NCBI RefSeq assembly: GCF_020510665.1
Contig: NZ_CP075187.1
Coordinates: 62,001-126,000 of the forward strand
DNA from: Dechloromonas denitrificans
GTDB taxonomy: Bacteria > Pseudomonadota > Gammaproteobacteria > Burkholderiales > Rhodocyclaceae
DNA: 64,000 nucleotides
Direction of reading: 5' to 3'
The notes beneath the pieces were generated by a model. It was not told where the DNA came from and ran no database searches. It saw nothing but the letters and a program-made list of their open reading frames with translations. Numbering within the stretch: position 1 is the stretch's first letter; every line of letters starts with the position of its first letter. Both the position numbers and the translations under genes were made by a program. Positions 8,334-16,532 of this stretch are shown in pieces.

Positions 8334-9135
8334 TTAATTGCTGGCCTTCAAAGACGCCCGATGAACCTCATCGGGCGTCTTCAATTGTAGCGAGAAATGC
8401 GGTCTCTCCTGGTTGTAGATGGCGATGGATTGACTGACCATGCGGCGTGCCTGATCGAGATCGTCGGGCTGCTGGAGTAGAAACTCCTGCTTGAGAATGC
8501 CATTAACCCGCTCTGCCAAGGCGTTCTGATAGCAATCATAGCCGTCCGTCATTGAGCAGATCACCCCGTGTTTCTGATGAATAGCTTGGTACTCATTAGC
8601 GCAGTATTGGACTCCACGGTCTGAATGATGGATCAGCAGCCCATTTCCCTGACGCCCCTTTAACGCCATCTTCAAAGCCTGGCTTACCTCAGTCGTGTGC
8701 AGGCGGTCATGGACGTGGTAACCCACAATCTTGCGTGAATAGGCATCGGTAATCAGGCTCAGATAGGCACAGCGCTCACGGGTAGGCAAATAGGTGATAT
8801 CGGCAACCCAAACCTGCTCGCTCGCCTCGGCGCTAACCTGATCCGGTCCCGCTTTCAGCAAATTGGGATGGCGCCGGAAATGGTGGTGGCTGTCGGTCGT
8901 CTTGTGATACGCCCGCTTGGTTGGCACCAACAGGCGATTCCAACGCAACAGATCGAACAAGGCATCGCCCTTCGGCCGCTAGCGTCGGGCCAAGCAGGTG
9001 ATGTAGCTTGCGCGTCCCCAGTCTGGGCTGATGCAAGCGCTTGGCCTTTACCAACTCAAGAACCCGTTCGTACTTGACCTCATCGTGCACTCGACGCTGC
9101 TGCCACTGGTAATGTGCCTGCCGGCTGATGCCCAT
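8334..9135 (-). pseudogene. IS3-family transposase OrfB, frameshifted
   Basis: This is the DDE transposase. The C-terminal part (stop at 8334) has VWVADITYLPT (first Asp), LLIHHSDRGVQY (second Asp) and NALAERVNGILKQE (Glu). The N-terminal part, including MGISRQAHYQW and RLGTRKLHHLL, is in a different frame. The frames separate near 8965-8972, where GAAGGGCGATGCC has one extra base compared with an open reading (E-G-D-A). Several residues normally present there also seem missing. This is inside OrfB and separate from the programmed OrfA/OrfB shift. Coordinates start at the first Met of the OrfB frame. Confidence 0.85.
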
Positions 9136-9158
9136 ATAGCGGCAAGCCCTCGATACAC

Positions 9159-9563
9159 TCAGTCCTTCGACGGACTTTTGCGCGAGGACTTGCCCACAGG
9201 CTTTTTTACCACGCGAACTCCATAGTCCTTCTTCAAAACGTCAATGACCGCTTCGAAGAATTGGGATTTCTCTCGGGCTTCCTTGAGTTGGACTTCCAGC
9301 TCCTTGATCCGCTGTTCCGGCGTCTGGCCCTGGCTGCTCGCTGATGTTCGGGTTGGCTCACTCATGCGGCCGTATGATGCCATCGGCCCCCAGTTCTGGC
9401 GACCATGCTTGCGTAACCAAACCAAGACCGTCGATCTGCCCTGGATACCGTAACGCTGCTGGGCTTGCTTGTAGCTCAGTTCGCCTTTTTCTACCTGCTC
9501 AACAACGGCCCGTTTAAAAGCCAGCGTGTAGTCTCGCTGTGTCCTCTTAACCCCTGACTCCAT
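9159..9563 (-). CDS. IS3-family transposase OrfA
   Basis: A 134-residue protein with an N-terminal helix-turn-helix (YTLAFKRAVVEQVEKGELS, then QQRYGIQGRSTVLVWLRKHG) that binds the terminal repeats. A leucine-zipper-like coiled coil follows (EQRIKELEVQLKEAREKSQF). This is the classic OrfA layout. OrfB lies in the -1 frame, and the frames overlap around an AAAAG run near 9171-9175 where ribosomal slippage could occur. OrfA itself is intact. Confidence 0.9.
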   Translation of the reverse strand: MESGVKRTQRDYTLAFKRAVVEQVEKGELSYKQAQQRYGIQGRSTVLVWLRKHGRQNWGPMASYGRMSEPTRTSASSQGQTPEQRIKELEVQLKEAREKSQFFEAVIDVLKKDYGVRVVKKPVGKSSRKSPSKD

Positions 9564-9589
9564 CTGACTGCCCCTTTCGTTCTAGAAAA

Positions 9590-9616
9590 GGTGTCAACTT
9601 CATTCAGGACGGGTCA
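9590..9616 (-). repeat. Terminal inverted repeat of the IS element (orfA side)
   Basis: Read on the minus strand, the 27 bp begin TGACCCGTCCTGAATGAA and end GTTGACACC. The CTG duplication follows directly on the plus strand at 9617. Confidence 0.9.
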
Positions 9617-9625
9617 CTGCAAAAG

Positions 9626-9656
9626 AAAAAGCCAACCGAAGCCGGTTGGCTTTTTT
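9626..9656 (+). terminator. Strong intrinsic terminator, probably of tRNA-Gly before IS insertion
   Basis: AAAAAGCCAACC and GGTTGGCTTTTT form a 12-bp stem around GAAGCC, with a T-run on the plus strand and an A-run on the other side. It could work in both directions. Without the IS it would lie about 40 bp after the tRNA 3' end. It also faces the end of the minus-strand GGDEF gene at 9713 and could serve that gene. Confidence 0.88.
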
Positions 9657-9712
9657 GTTGCCTGGGCAGAATCTGCTAGCAGAGAACCTTACCCGGAAGC
9701 ATTCAACCAGGT

Positions 9713-10897
9713 TCAGGCAAACATCGCGACGCTGGCGTGCTGCATGACGAGATTGCGGCCTGCTTGCTTGGCTTCGTAGAGTGCTTTGTCGGCCGCCTGG
9801 ACCAAGGTTTTGAATTCGGTTCCCACATCGGCTGAATCGGCAATGCCGATGCTGATGGTGCTGTGTATGTGCTGGCCGTCGAACAGGTAGGACGTGTCGG
9901 CGTAGATTTGTCGTAGTCGCTCTCCCATCGCATAGGCTTCATCCTTGGCGGTGGAGGGGAGCAGAATGCAGAACTCTTCGCCACCGTAGCGGCCAAAATA
10001 GTCATCTGCCCGAATTGTTGTTTCGATGATTTTCGCAACGTGCTTGAGGACTTCATCTCCGACTTGATGGCCGAAGCGGTCATTCACCGTTTTGAAGTGA
10101 TCCACATCGATCATCATGACAGCCATCGGTTTGCCGGTGCGAATGCTGCGTGCTTGCACCCGCAAGGCTTCCTCTTCCAGCCGGCGACGATTGAATGCAC
10201 CGGTCAGTGGGTCCTGTGAGGCGAGTTTGGCCAGTTCGCCGACCAAACGATAGGCAAGCATCAGGACAAAGCCGAACATGGTGCTGAACTGAAGCAGGCA
10301 GATACCGAGGAAAGTCAGCGGATTGATCGGGATGTTCTGGAAAAGGCCGTAGGATTCAGTTGATGATTGCCACAGGATGGCGGCCCTGGCGAAGACCAGC
10401 ACGGAGAGTGCGCCAAAGCTGATTCCTGTCAGCCAGTAGGCAATCCTGAGAGGTGCTTCAGCGGGAATCAATAGCTCGCGAGCGCAGGCGATAAAAACAA
10501 TGCCGAAGACGATGGAATTTACAATTGCGCGGTTGGTGACATTGTTGTGAATTCCGGTGAACCATATCCCGCTGACGAATATTGCAGCCACCGCTAGCGC
10601 CACGAATTTCCAGTTGATTGGTTTTTCCTTGAAACGCTGGATGCCGGCGTATTGGAGGCAAAGTCCGCTAACAATGAGTACCGATGCGGCAACGATAGGC
10701 CACAGCAATTGATTGGGTAACGTAGTGCTGAACGAATAGGAGAAGGCGAAGCCGCTTGCCATGAGCAGATTGGCCAGAGCCCAATGCCCGACACCCTTGA
10801 CGTTGCCGGTGTATCTTCCCACCAGTGCCAGAAGGCCCGAAAACATGAGTGTCAGGGCCGAAAAGACCAGCATGATGGTACGAACATCCAAGCTCAT
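9713..10897 (-). CDS. Membrane-bound GGDEF diguanylate cyclase
   Basis: This protein makes c-di-GMP from two GTP. The N-terminal ~210 residues hold about seven hydrophobic segments (for example LVFSALTLMFSGLLALVG and FLGICLLQFSTMFGFVLML). A GGDEF domain follows, with DPLTGAFNRR, the GGEEF active site (GRYGGEEFCILLP) and an inhibitory I-site RxxD (RADD) five residues before it. It should be active and product-inhibited. ATG 10897 is chosen because AGGA lies upstream and TM1 begins right after it, giving 394 residues. The membrane part may sense a small ligand. Confidence 0.9.
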   Translation of the reverse strand: MSLDVRTIMLVFSALTLMFSGLLALVGRYTGNVKGVGHWALANLLMASGFAFSYSFSTTLPNQLLWPIVAASVLIVSGLCLQYAGIQRFKEKPINWKFVALAVAAIFVSGIWFTGIHNNVTNRAIVNSIVFGIVFIACARELLIPAEAPLRIAYWLTGISFGALSVLVFARAAILWQSSTESYGLFQNIPINPLTFLGICLLQFSTMFGFVLMLAYRLVGELAKLASQDPLTGAFNRRRLEEEALRVQARSIRTGKPMAVMMIDVDHFKTVNDRFGHQVGDEVLKHVAKIIETTIRADDYFGRYGGEEFCILLPSTAKDEAYAMGERLRQIYADTSYLFDGQHIHSTISIGIADSADVGTEFKTLVQAADKALYEAKQAGRNLVMQHASVAMFA

Positions 10898-11011
10898 TGT
10901 GCTTCCTGATGTGTAGGCTGCAACAGTGTAACGTGGGTCGTGTTTTTCTAGCCGTCGACGCGCATCAATTTCGCTGTTGTCCGGGCGAATCAATCGCAAG
11001 GCTGCCTTTAC

Positions 11012-11031
11012 CTGCTCGACTAATCGAGCAG
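11012..11031 (-). terminator. Perfect 8-bp hairpin over the stop codon of the LON-domain gene
   Basis: CTGCTCGA and TCGAGCAG pair around a 4-nt loop holding the TAG stop of the gene ending at 11020. On the minus strand no U-run follows. It may be an mRNA 3'-end hairpin or a weak terminator at the end of the rapZ-ubiX transcript. Confidence 0.45.
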
Positions 11032-11649
11032 CTTCCGCTGAACGAGGAATTTCTCAAGAATTTCAAGTCGGGAAAGTGGATCATCGAGTTCAAGCAGCTT
11101 TTGCTTGGCCAGATTCTGAATTGGCAATATTTCAGTGATGCGATAACCGACCCACTCGGCATCGTCGAAGCGGTGCGGTTCCGGCATGCGTTCCGGGCCG
11201 AGGTCGCTGATGATCTTGCGCAGCAGCGGGAGCAGGCGCTGATGCTGGGGTGGGAGTGTCGTGCTCTGGTCGGCGATCAGTTCGACCTCGGCTTCGAGCA
11301 ACTTGTCCTTGTTCTGCTGCGTTTCAAGGATGCGGAAGCGCTGGCCGCCATGGGCGGTGATCTGCAGGATGCCGAGCTGCTCCATGTCCCAATGGCTGAT
11401 CCGGGCCAGTGTGCCGATCGGCTGGGTGTCTGCGACAGCACCAGTTTCTTCGCCCTGGGCAATCAGGCAAACGCCGAAGGGCTGGTTGTCCTTCATGCAG
11501 GCGGCGGCCATGTCGAGATAGCGTTGTTCGAAGACCTTGAGCGGCAGGATGCCGCCGGGGAAAAGTACGGTCTTGAGCGGGAAGAGCGGAATTGCCCGGG
11601 TTTCGCGGGGTGACTCGCCCGTGTTCCGACCGATGCCGAACCAGCCCAT
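11020..11649 (-). CDS. LON peptidase N-terminal (substrate-binding) domain protein
   Basis: A 209-residue protein with the LON N-terminal domain but no ATPase or protease part. The typical opening is present (AIPLFPLKTVLFPGGILPLKVFEQRYLDM), followed by RISHWDMEQLGILQITAHGGQRFRI. It probably binds unfolded or specific proteins; its partner is unknown. Its ATG shares one base with the stop of ubiX (TAATG), so it is translationally coupled and likely the last gene of the rapZ operon. Confidence 0.82.
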   Translation of the reverse strand: MGWFGIGRNTGESPRETRAIPLFPLKTVLFPGGILPLKVFEQRYLDMAAACMKDNQPFGVCLIAQGEETGAVADTQPIGTLARISHWDMEQLGILQITAHGGQRFRILETQQNKDKLLEAEVELIADQSTTLPPQHQRLLPLLRKIISDLGPERMPEPHRFDDAEWVGYRITEILPIQNLAKQKLLELDDPLSRLEILEKFLVQRKLLD

Positions 11650-12254
11650 TATTCGCCCCAGCGCTGCATCAGCGTATGCGATATGCCGAGTTGGTCCATG
11701 ACGCGCGCGACGACGAAGTCGACAATGTCCTGCACGCTTTGGGGATGGTGGTAGAAGCCGGGGCTGGGCGGCAGGATGACGGTGCCGGCACGTGACAGGC
11801 GCAGCATGTTTTCCAGATGAATCGCGGAAAACGGCGTTTCACGTGGAACCAGCACCAGTTTGCGGCCTTCCTTGAGGACAACATCGGCCGCGCGTTCGAT
11901 CAGGTTGTCGGCCAATCCCTGGGCGATGGCCGCCAGGGTGCCCATCGAGCAGGGGCAGATGACCATGGCGTCGGGCGGGTTGGAGCCGGATGCTACCGGA
12001 GCAAACCATTCCTCGCGCCCGAAAACAGCCAGTTTTTCGGCGTCGACCGCAGGAAAGCGGGCGAGCAGGGCGGCTTTTGCTTCGCTTGGCCGCGAGGGCA
12101 GCTCGAACCCCATTTCCTGCCGGGCAACGACTTGCGATGCCTGCGAATAGAGTAACTGGACCTTGCAGCCGGCTGCCAGCAGGCATTCGAGCAGGCGCAA
12201 GCCGTAGGGCATGCCGGAGGCGCCGGTCAGTGCGAGGCAGATGGTCTTAGGCAT
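11649..12254 (-). CDS. ubiX: Flavin prenyltransferase
   Basis: UbiX attaches a dimethylallyl group to FMN to make prenylated FMN, the cofactor of UbiD-type decarboxylases. Sequence marks are the N-terminal flavin-binding [15 protein letters not shown], the segment [20 protein letters not shown] and the conserved [16 protein letters not shown]. Length is 201 residues, as usual. It overlaps the upstream Gx-transporter gene by 8 nt and the LON-domain gene by 1 nt. Codons for VPRET spell a parS-like 16-mer. No ubiD is in this window. Confidence 0.93.
   Translation of the reverse strand: MPKTICLALTGASGMPYGLRLLECLLAAGCKVQLLYSQASQVVARQEMGFELPSRPSEAKAALLARFPAVDAEKLAVFGREEWFAPVASGSNPPDAMVICPCSMGTLAAIAQGLADNLIERAADVVLKEGRKLVLVPRETPFSAIHLENMLRLSRAGTVILPPSPGFYHHPQSVQDIVDFVVARVMDQLGISHTLMQRWGE
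11835..11850. other. parS-like ParB-binding site inside ubiX
   Basis: The 16-mer CGTTTCACGTGGAACC matches the broadly conserved parS pattern TGTTNCACGTGNAACA at all 14 core positions (GTTTCACGTGGAAC). It encodes part of the conserved UbiX motif VPRET using GTT, CCA and CGT. Two more such sites lie at 25015 and 37221. Confidence 0.7.
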
Positions 12255-12783
12255 GGTGTTGTTCCGAAGCAGCGGGTTCAGTCAGCAGTTTAGCTGCGAT
12301 CAGGCCGTTGATGGTGCCGAAGAACAGTGCCGCACCGGCAAAGACGGGCGTCAGCAGGAAAACGCCATCGTGCGGAATCAGCCAGAGCCGGGCGAGCAGC
12401 AACTGCCCGCCGATGTGGGCAAAAGCAGCGAGGATGGACAGGCTGACCGGCCCAAACCAGCGGCCCGGCAAATGGCGGGCGAGGCCCAGCGTCAACAGGC
12501 TGAGCGTGGTACCGGTCAGCGACAGGAAAAAACCGGGTGCAAGAAAGTAGCCAAGCAGCAGGCTGCCGGCCAGTACGCGCAGGCCGCTGACCCAGACCGC
12601 CGTGCCCCAGCCGTAGCGGGCCAGGACGACGAGTGTGACGATATTGGCCAAGCCCGGTTTGATGCCGGGCAGCGGGGAGGGAATTGCTGCATCGACCAAT
12701 GACAGACCGACCGCAGCCGTTGCCAGCCAGGCAACGCGCCGGTCCTCGTCGCTGACGCGGAGTTCAATAACTGATCGAGTCAT
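12247..12783 (-). CDS. Gx transporter family membrane protein (EetB-like)
   Basis: A 178-residue integral membrane protein with about five to six hydrophobic segments ([54 protein letters not shown]). It matches the Gx transporter family, often mis-annotated as heptaprenyl diphosphate synthase component I. The start ATG at 12783 overlaps the NusG-II gene by 20 nt, and its stop overlaps ubiX by 8 nt. NusG-II plus Gx pairs occur as EetA/EetB in Gram-positive flavin-based electron-transfer loci; the function here is unknown. Confidence 0.75.
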   Translation of the reverse strand: MTRSVIELRVSDEDRRVAWLATAAVGLSLVDAAIPSPLPGIKPGLANIVTLVVLARYGWGTAVWVSGLRVLAGSLLLGYFLAPGFFLSLTGTTLSLLTLGLARHLPGRWFGPVSLSILAAFAHIGGQLLLARLWLIPHDGVFLLTPVFAGAALFFGTINGLIAAKLLTEPAASEQHHA

Positions 12784-13138
12784 AGATGCGGGTTCGGCCG
12801 CTAATCTGCAGGCTGACGCGATTCGGGGCACAAATGGCAATTTCGCCGGGGCGCATCAGCCAGCCCTGACGAACACAATATTGACGCGGACCGGGGTCGG
12901 AGACGACGCGGGCGCGGCCCGGTTCAATGGCGATCAGCGTCGTGCCGAGCGGGCCGGGGACTTCAAGCTGCTTGCGGCTGCGCAAATCGATTTCAGCGAA
13001 AATTTGCCCTTCCTGGCGGATGATTGCGCGGTCGGCCAAGCCGCCCTGCCAGAAAACCGGAATGCTGATGCCGACAAGGCCGATACCGGCCAGCAGGGTC
13101 AGCCAGTCGCCCGGACGAATCAGGGCCAGCCAGGGCAT
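12764..13138 (-). CDS. NusG domain II-containing protein (EetA-like)
   Basis: A 124-residue protein with one N-terminal membrane anchor (WLTLLAGIGLVGISIPVFW) and a periplasmic-side NusG domain II beta-barrel. The last part (GEIAICAPNRVSLQISG) is the family signature. The ATG at 13138 shares its A with the rapZ stop (TGATG). It is paired with the Gx transporter gene downstream, the same pairing seen for EetA/EetB. It is not the transcription factor NusG, because the NGN domain is absent. Confidence 0.78.
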   Translation of the reverse strand: MPWLALIRPGDWLTLLAGIGLVGISIPVFWQGGLADRAIIRQEGQIFAEIDLRSRKQLEVPGPLGTTLIAIEPGRARVVSDPGPRQYCVRQGWLMRPGEIAICAPNRVSLQISGRTRIYDSISY

Positions 13139-13983
13139 CAACTGCCGGCCAGGGTCCGGTGACGGACCAACACACGAGCCTGACTGGCAAATTCGCGGCT
13201 CAGCCACTCGGCGATATACACCGAGCGGTGCTGTCCGCCAGTGCAGCCGATGGCGACCGTCAGATAGTTGCGGTTGTCGCGGATGTAGCTCGGCAGCCAG
13301 TCGGCGACGAAGCGGCGGATGTCGTCACGCATCCGGCAGACTTCAGCTTCCGCTTCGAGGAAGGCGATGACCGGTTGATCCCGGCCGGTCAGCGGACGCA
13401 ACTGCGGGTCGTAGTGTGGATTGGGCAGGCAACGGACATCGAAGACCAGATCGGCATCGAGCGGCAGGCCGTGCTTGAAGCCAAACGACTCGAACATCAG
13501 CGTCAGGCCCTGGCCGGGCTCGGCTTCGATGAACTGGCGTACCCACTCGCGCAGGGCGTTGGCTTTCAGGTTGCTGGTATCGATACGATGGCCGAGGTCG
13601 GAAATCGGGCTGATCAAATCGCGCTCGGCGCGGATGGCCTCCTCCAGTGTCTGGCCTTCGGTCGCGAGCGGATGGCGGCGGCGCGATTCGGAATAACGCT
13701 TGAGCAGCGTTTCATCGTTGGCGTAGAGGAACAGGAAGTTGAGCCGGATACCTTCATCGCGCAGGATTTCCAGTTTGCCCGGCAGGCGCTCGATACCGTC
13801 ACCGGAGCGGGCATCGATGCCAACAGCGACTTTCTTGATGTTTTCTTCGCCGAGCATCCGGATAAGGACGGTCAGCATCACGACCGGCAGGTTGTCGACG
13901 CAGTAATAGCCAGCATCTTCGAGGAGATTGAGGGCGACGGACTTGCCTGAGCCGGAGAGGCCGCTAATCAGAATGAGATCCAT
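13138..13983 (-). CDS. rapZ: RNase adapter protein RapZ
   Basis: RapZ is a GTP/ATP-binding protein that in enterobacteria guides RNase E to GlmZ and so controls amino-sugar synthesis; its targets in this lineage are less clear. The Walker A motif is at the N terminus ([14 protein letters not shown]), followed by [11 protein letters not shown]. The C-terminal domain has the conserved [16 protein letters not shown]. Start ATG 13983 places the P-loop at the normal position, giving 281 residues. ptsN/hprK, common neighbours elsewhere, are absent. Confidence 0.93.
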   Translation of the reverse strand: MDLILISGLSGSGKSVALNLLEDAGYYCVDNLPVVMLTVLIRMLGEENIKKVAVGIDARSGDGIERLPGKLEILRDEGIRLNFLFLYANDETLLKRYSESRRRHPLATEGQTLEEAIRAERDLISPISDLGHRIDTSNLKANALREWVRQFIEAEPGQGLTLMFESFGFKHGLPLDADLVFDVRCLPNPHYDPQLRPLTGRDQPVIAFLEAEAEVCRMRDDIRRFVADWLPSYIRDNRNYLTVAIGCTGGQHRSVYIAEWLSREFASQARVLVRHRTLAGS

Positions 13984-14054
13984 CTGACGGAGCATAATCA
14001 AGGCGACGCGCCGGATCAACCCAAGGCATAATTGAAGGAAACAAGGAGACACCC

Positions 14055-15230
14055 ATGCCCCCGACCCTTCCTTTGCTCAATTTGCCCTTTCTCGCCGAGT
14101 TGACCGCGCAAAGGCGCGATATTCACGCTCATCCGGAACTGGCTTTCGACGAAAACAGAACGGCCGATCTGGTCGCGCGCGAACTTGAACGCTACGGCCT
14201 CGAAGTCCATCGCGGGATTGCCAAAACCGGTGTGGTGGGTGTCTTGCGGGCGGGTACTTCTGGCCGGATGATCGGTTTGCGGGCCGATATGGATGCCTTG
14301 CCGCTCGCCGAATTGAACGAATTTCCCCATCATTCGCGGCATGCCGGGAAAATGCATGCCTGCGGCCACGACGGCCACACGGCGATGCTGCTCGGTGCCG
14401 CCCGGTATCTTGCGGCCGAGCCCGATTTTGATGGAATTGCTGTTTTCATTTTCCAGCCGGCTGAAGAGTCGGAGGGTGGTGCAGCGGTGATGATCGAGGA
14501 TGGTCTGTTCGAGCGCTTCCCGGTCGAGTCGGTATTCGGCCTGCACAACTGGCCGGGCATTCCGGTCGGCGAAATGGCGGTGATGCCCGGCCCGGTCATG
14601 GCCGGCACTTGTGGTTTCGAAATCATTGTGCGCGGCCATGGTTGCCATGCCGCGATGCCGCATCAGGGCGTCGATTCAATCGTCGCCGGTGCGCAACTGG
14701 TCCAGGCCCTGCAAACGGTGGTCAGCCGCACACTGCATCCTTGCGACTCAGCCGTGGTCAGTGTGACCCAGTTCCATGCCGGTGAGGCCTGGAACATCAT
14801 TCCGGAAGAAGTGGTGTTGCGCGGCACGATCCGCAGTTTCAAGCCCGAGGTTCAGGAAAGTGTCGAGCGGGCGATCGAACGTTTATGCAGCGGCATTGCC
14901 GCGGCCAATGCGGCTCAGATCAGTGTCCATTTCGACCATCGCTATCCGCCTACGGTCAACAGCGTTCCGGAGGCAAATTTTTGTCGGGATATTGCTGCGT
15001 CTGTATTTGGAAGAGAGCGAGTGCTCACTGATATCTTGCCGTCGATGGGCGCAGAGGATTTTGCCTACATGCTGCGGGAAAAGCCGGGTTGTTATGTCTG
15101 GCTCGGTAACGGCCCGGGAACCGGCGGCTGCACGCTGCACAACCCGCATTACGATTTCAACGATGAATTGCTGACCCTGGGCGTTAATTACTGGGTCCGG
15201 CTGGTTCAGCAGGCCTTGCCAAAATCCTGA
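14055..15230 (+). CDS. M20 family metallopeptidase / amidohydrolase (hippurate hydrolase type)
   Basis: A 391-residue zinc-dependent amidohydrolase that cleaves N-acyl amino acids or related amides. Metal and catalytic motifs are visible: [38 protein letters not shown], and [11 protein letters not shown] near the C terminus. An AAGGAG site lies 6 nt before the ATG. It is divergent from rapZ with a 71-bp gap. The exact substrate cannot be read from the sequence. Confidence 0.88.
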   Translation: MPPTLPLLNLPFLAELTAQRRDIHAHPELAFDENRTADLVARELERYGLEVHRGIAKTGVVGVLRAGTSGRMIGLRADMDALPLAELNEFPHHSRHAGKMHACGHDGHTAMLLGAARYLAAEPDFDGIAVFIFQPAEESEGGAAVMIEDGLFERFPVESVFGLHNWPGIPVGEMAVMPGPVMAGTCGFEIIVRGHGCHAAMPHQGVDSIVAGAQLVQALQTVVSRTLHPCDSAVVSVTQFHAGEAWNIIPEEVVLRGTIRSFKPEVQESVERAIERLCSGIAAANAAQISVHFDHRYPPTVNSVPEANFCRDIAASVFGRERVLTDILPSMGAEDFAYMLREKPGCYVWLGNGPGTGGCTLHNPHYDFNDELLTLGVNYWVRLVQQALPKS

Positions 15231-15236
15231 TCCCGT

Positions 15237-16151
15237 CTAGCCGGCGAGCAGTTCGCCATCTTCCATTCGCAGGGCATTGACGAGCAGGAGTTCCCGTTCC
15301 AGACGTTCGACCAGCTGGTCGTCGCGCAAATTGAGGTAGCGGCGATTGACGTCGGTGGCGAAGGGCAAGCCAAGAATGAAGGTTGGGAATTCGGCAATTG
15401 GCAGGCGCCGCTTTTCCATCATGGCGAAGGCGGTAATCACCTTGATCGCATGCCAGGCGAGCAGTTCGATATTGGCTTCGAAACCGGCCAGCCGGCGAAA
15501 AGCCCGCTCAAAAGCCGTGTCGACCGTGGCAAACGGGCAGCCGTGGCCGGGAATGACTGTTTTTATCGGCAGTCGGGCGAGCATCTCCAGCGTTTCCCGG
15601 GTGCTGCGCAAGCCGTCAGCTTCGCCGAGCAGTTCCGGGAAAATGACGCCAAAACCGTTTTCCCACAGGGCATCGCCAGAAATCAGGATGCCCTGTTCCG
15701 GATTGAAGTAGGCCAGTGCTTCCATGTCGTGACCGGGAACGGCCAGTGCCTGCCAGACCAGTTCGCCCATTTCCAGTTCGCTGCCGGCCCCGATCAGCAG
15801 GTCGTGCTGAAAGCGGGCTGATTGCTGGCCGAGCGGCGAAAGCAGCAGGGCGTCTTCATTCCAGTCGGCAATGGTGGCGTGCAGGCCGGCCGGTACGGCA
15901 ATTTCACAGCCGAATGTGGCTTGCAAGGCGGCATTGCCGCCGATGTGGTCGGAATGTGAATGGGTGTTGACCAGCCGCTTGAGGGATCGACCCGCCAGCG
16001 TGTGCCCCACCAGCTCGACGGTTTGCGCGGCATGGGTCGAATAGCCGCTGTCGACCAGCGTGGCCTGGTCGCCATCAAAACAGAGAATATTGTTGGCCGA
16101 GAGCCAGCCACGCTCAAGAACGACCAACGTTTCCGGCAGGTTGAGACTCAT
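15237..16151 (-). CDS. MBL-fold metallo-hydrolase
   Basis: A 304-residue metallo-beta-lactamase-fold protein. The metal motif is NTHSHSDHIGGNA, with further ligands in AVPGHDMEALAYF, SGDALWENGFG and VIPGHGCPF. A C-terminal extension of about 90 residues follows the core. No leader is visible. It is translationally coupled to the upstream DUF1289 gene (start and stop overlap as ATGA). The substrate is unknown; the fold covers thioesters, phosphodiesters and lactones. Confidence 0.82.
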   Translation of the reverse strand: MSLNLPETLVVLERGWLSANNILCFDGDQATLVDSGYSTHAAQTVELVGHTLAGRSLKRLVNTHSHSDHIGGNAALQATFGCEIAVPAGLHATIADWNEDALLLSPLGQQSARFQHDLLIGAGSELEMGELVWQALAVPGHDMEALAYFNPEQGILISGDALWENGFGVIFPELLGEADGLRSTRETLEMLARLPIKTVIPGHGCPFATVDTAFERAFRRLAGFEANIELLAWHAIKVITAFAMMEKRRLPIAEFPTFILGLPFATDVNRRYLNLRDDQLVERLERELLLVNALRMEDGELLAG

Positions 16152-16324
16152 TCCGGCGTATCCGGGTCGTTGCTTGTCGTCGGGGCTGAAAAAACCGGTG
16201 GGCTGAGTTCGGCGACGATTTTCGGTGAATCGATTGGTGGACGGCCGCAGCCAAGGCAGTAGCCGGAATCGGGGTCAGCCTGGCAGATACCGACGCAGAG
16301 GTAGAGATCTTCTTCGTTGTTCAT
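16148..16324 (-). CDS. Small DUF1289-like cysteine protein
   Basis: A 58-residue protein with four cysteines in the DUF1289 pattern (LCVGICQADPDSGYCLGCGR), probably a small Zn or Fe-S site. The usual SPC opening is replaced by LYLCVGIC, so it is a divergent member. ATG 16324 is chosen since the motif starts right after it. It sits between a canonical DUF1289 gene and the MBL hydrolase, overlapping the latter by 4 nt. Confidence 0.65.
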   Translation of the reverse strand: MNNEEDLYLCVGICQADPDSGYCLGCGRPPIDSPKIVAELSPPVFSAPTTSNDPDTPE

Positions 16325-16328
16325 GAAT

Positions 16329-16532
16329 TCAGTTCGCCTTCTGGCGCTGGGGGGCGGTGTCTGCTGCACTGCTGGTTGAACGGCGTGCGGCGATACGGTT
16401 CAGGATGTTGCGCCGCTCATGGTCGTCCGTACGGGCCCAGACGGTGATTTCTTCAATGGTCCGGAAACAGCCGGTGCACAGGCCGCTGCGGGCATCCATC
16501 CGGCAGACGTTGATACAGGGTGATTTGAGCAT
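16329..16532 (-). CDS. DUF1289 domain-containing protein
   Basis: A 67-residue protein with the canonical DUF1289 start, MLKSPCINVCRMDARSGLCTG, and then CFRTIEEITVWA. The four cysteines suggest a bound metal. A basic tail follows. Its stop is 4 nt before the start of the second DUF1289 gene, giving a tandem pair. Confidence 0.8.
   Translation of the reverse strand: MLKSPCINVCRMDARSGLCTGCFRTIEEITVWARTDDHERRNILNRIAARRSTSSAADTAPQRQKAN

Larger units (their letters stand above)
8286..9616 (-). mobile_element. IS3-family insertion sequence, 1331 bp, transposase frame broken
   Basis: Both ends carry a 27-bp imperfect inverted repeat starting TGACCCGTCCT and ending GTTGACACC. The flanks carry a 3-bp duplication, CTG at 8283-8285 and CTG at 9617-9619, the usual IS3-family target duplication. 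Inside are orfA (helix-turn-helix) and orfB (DDE integrase) on the minus strand in a -1 frame relation. orfB carries a further frameshift near 8965-8972, so this copy is probably not autonomous. It separates tRNA-Gly from a strong terminator at 9626. Confidence 0.93.

Noticed and set aside
12764..13138. Transcription factor NusG
   Set aside because: The NGN domain is missing and a membrane anchor is present. Only domain II is shared.
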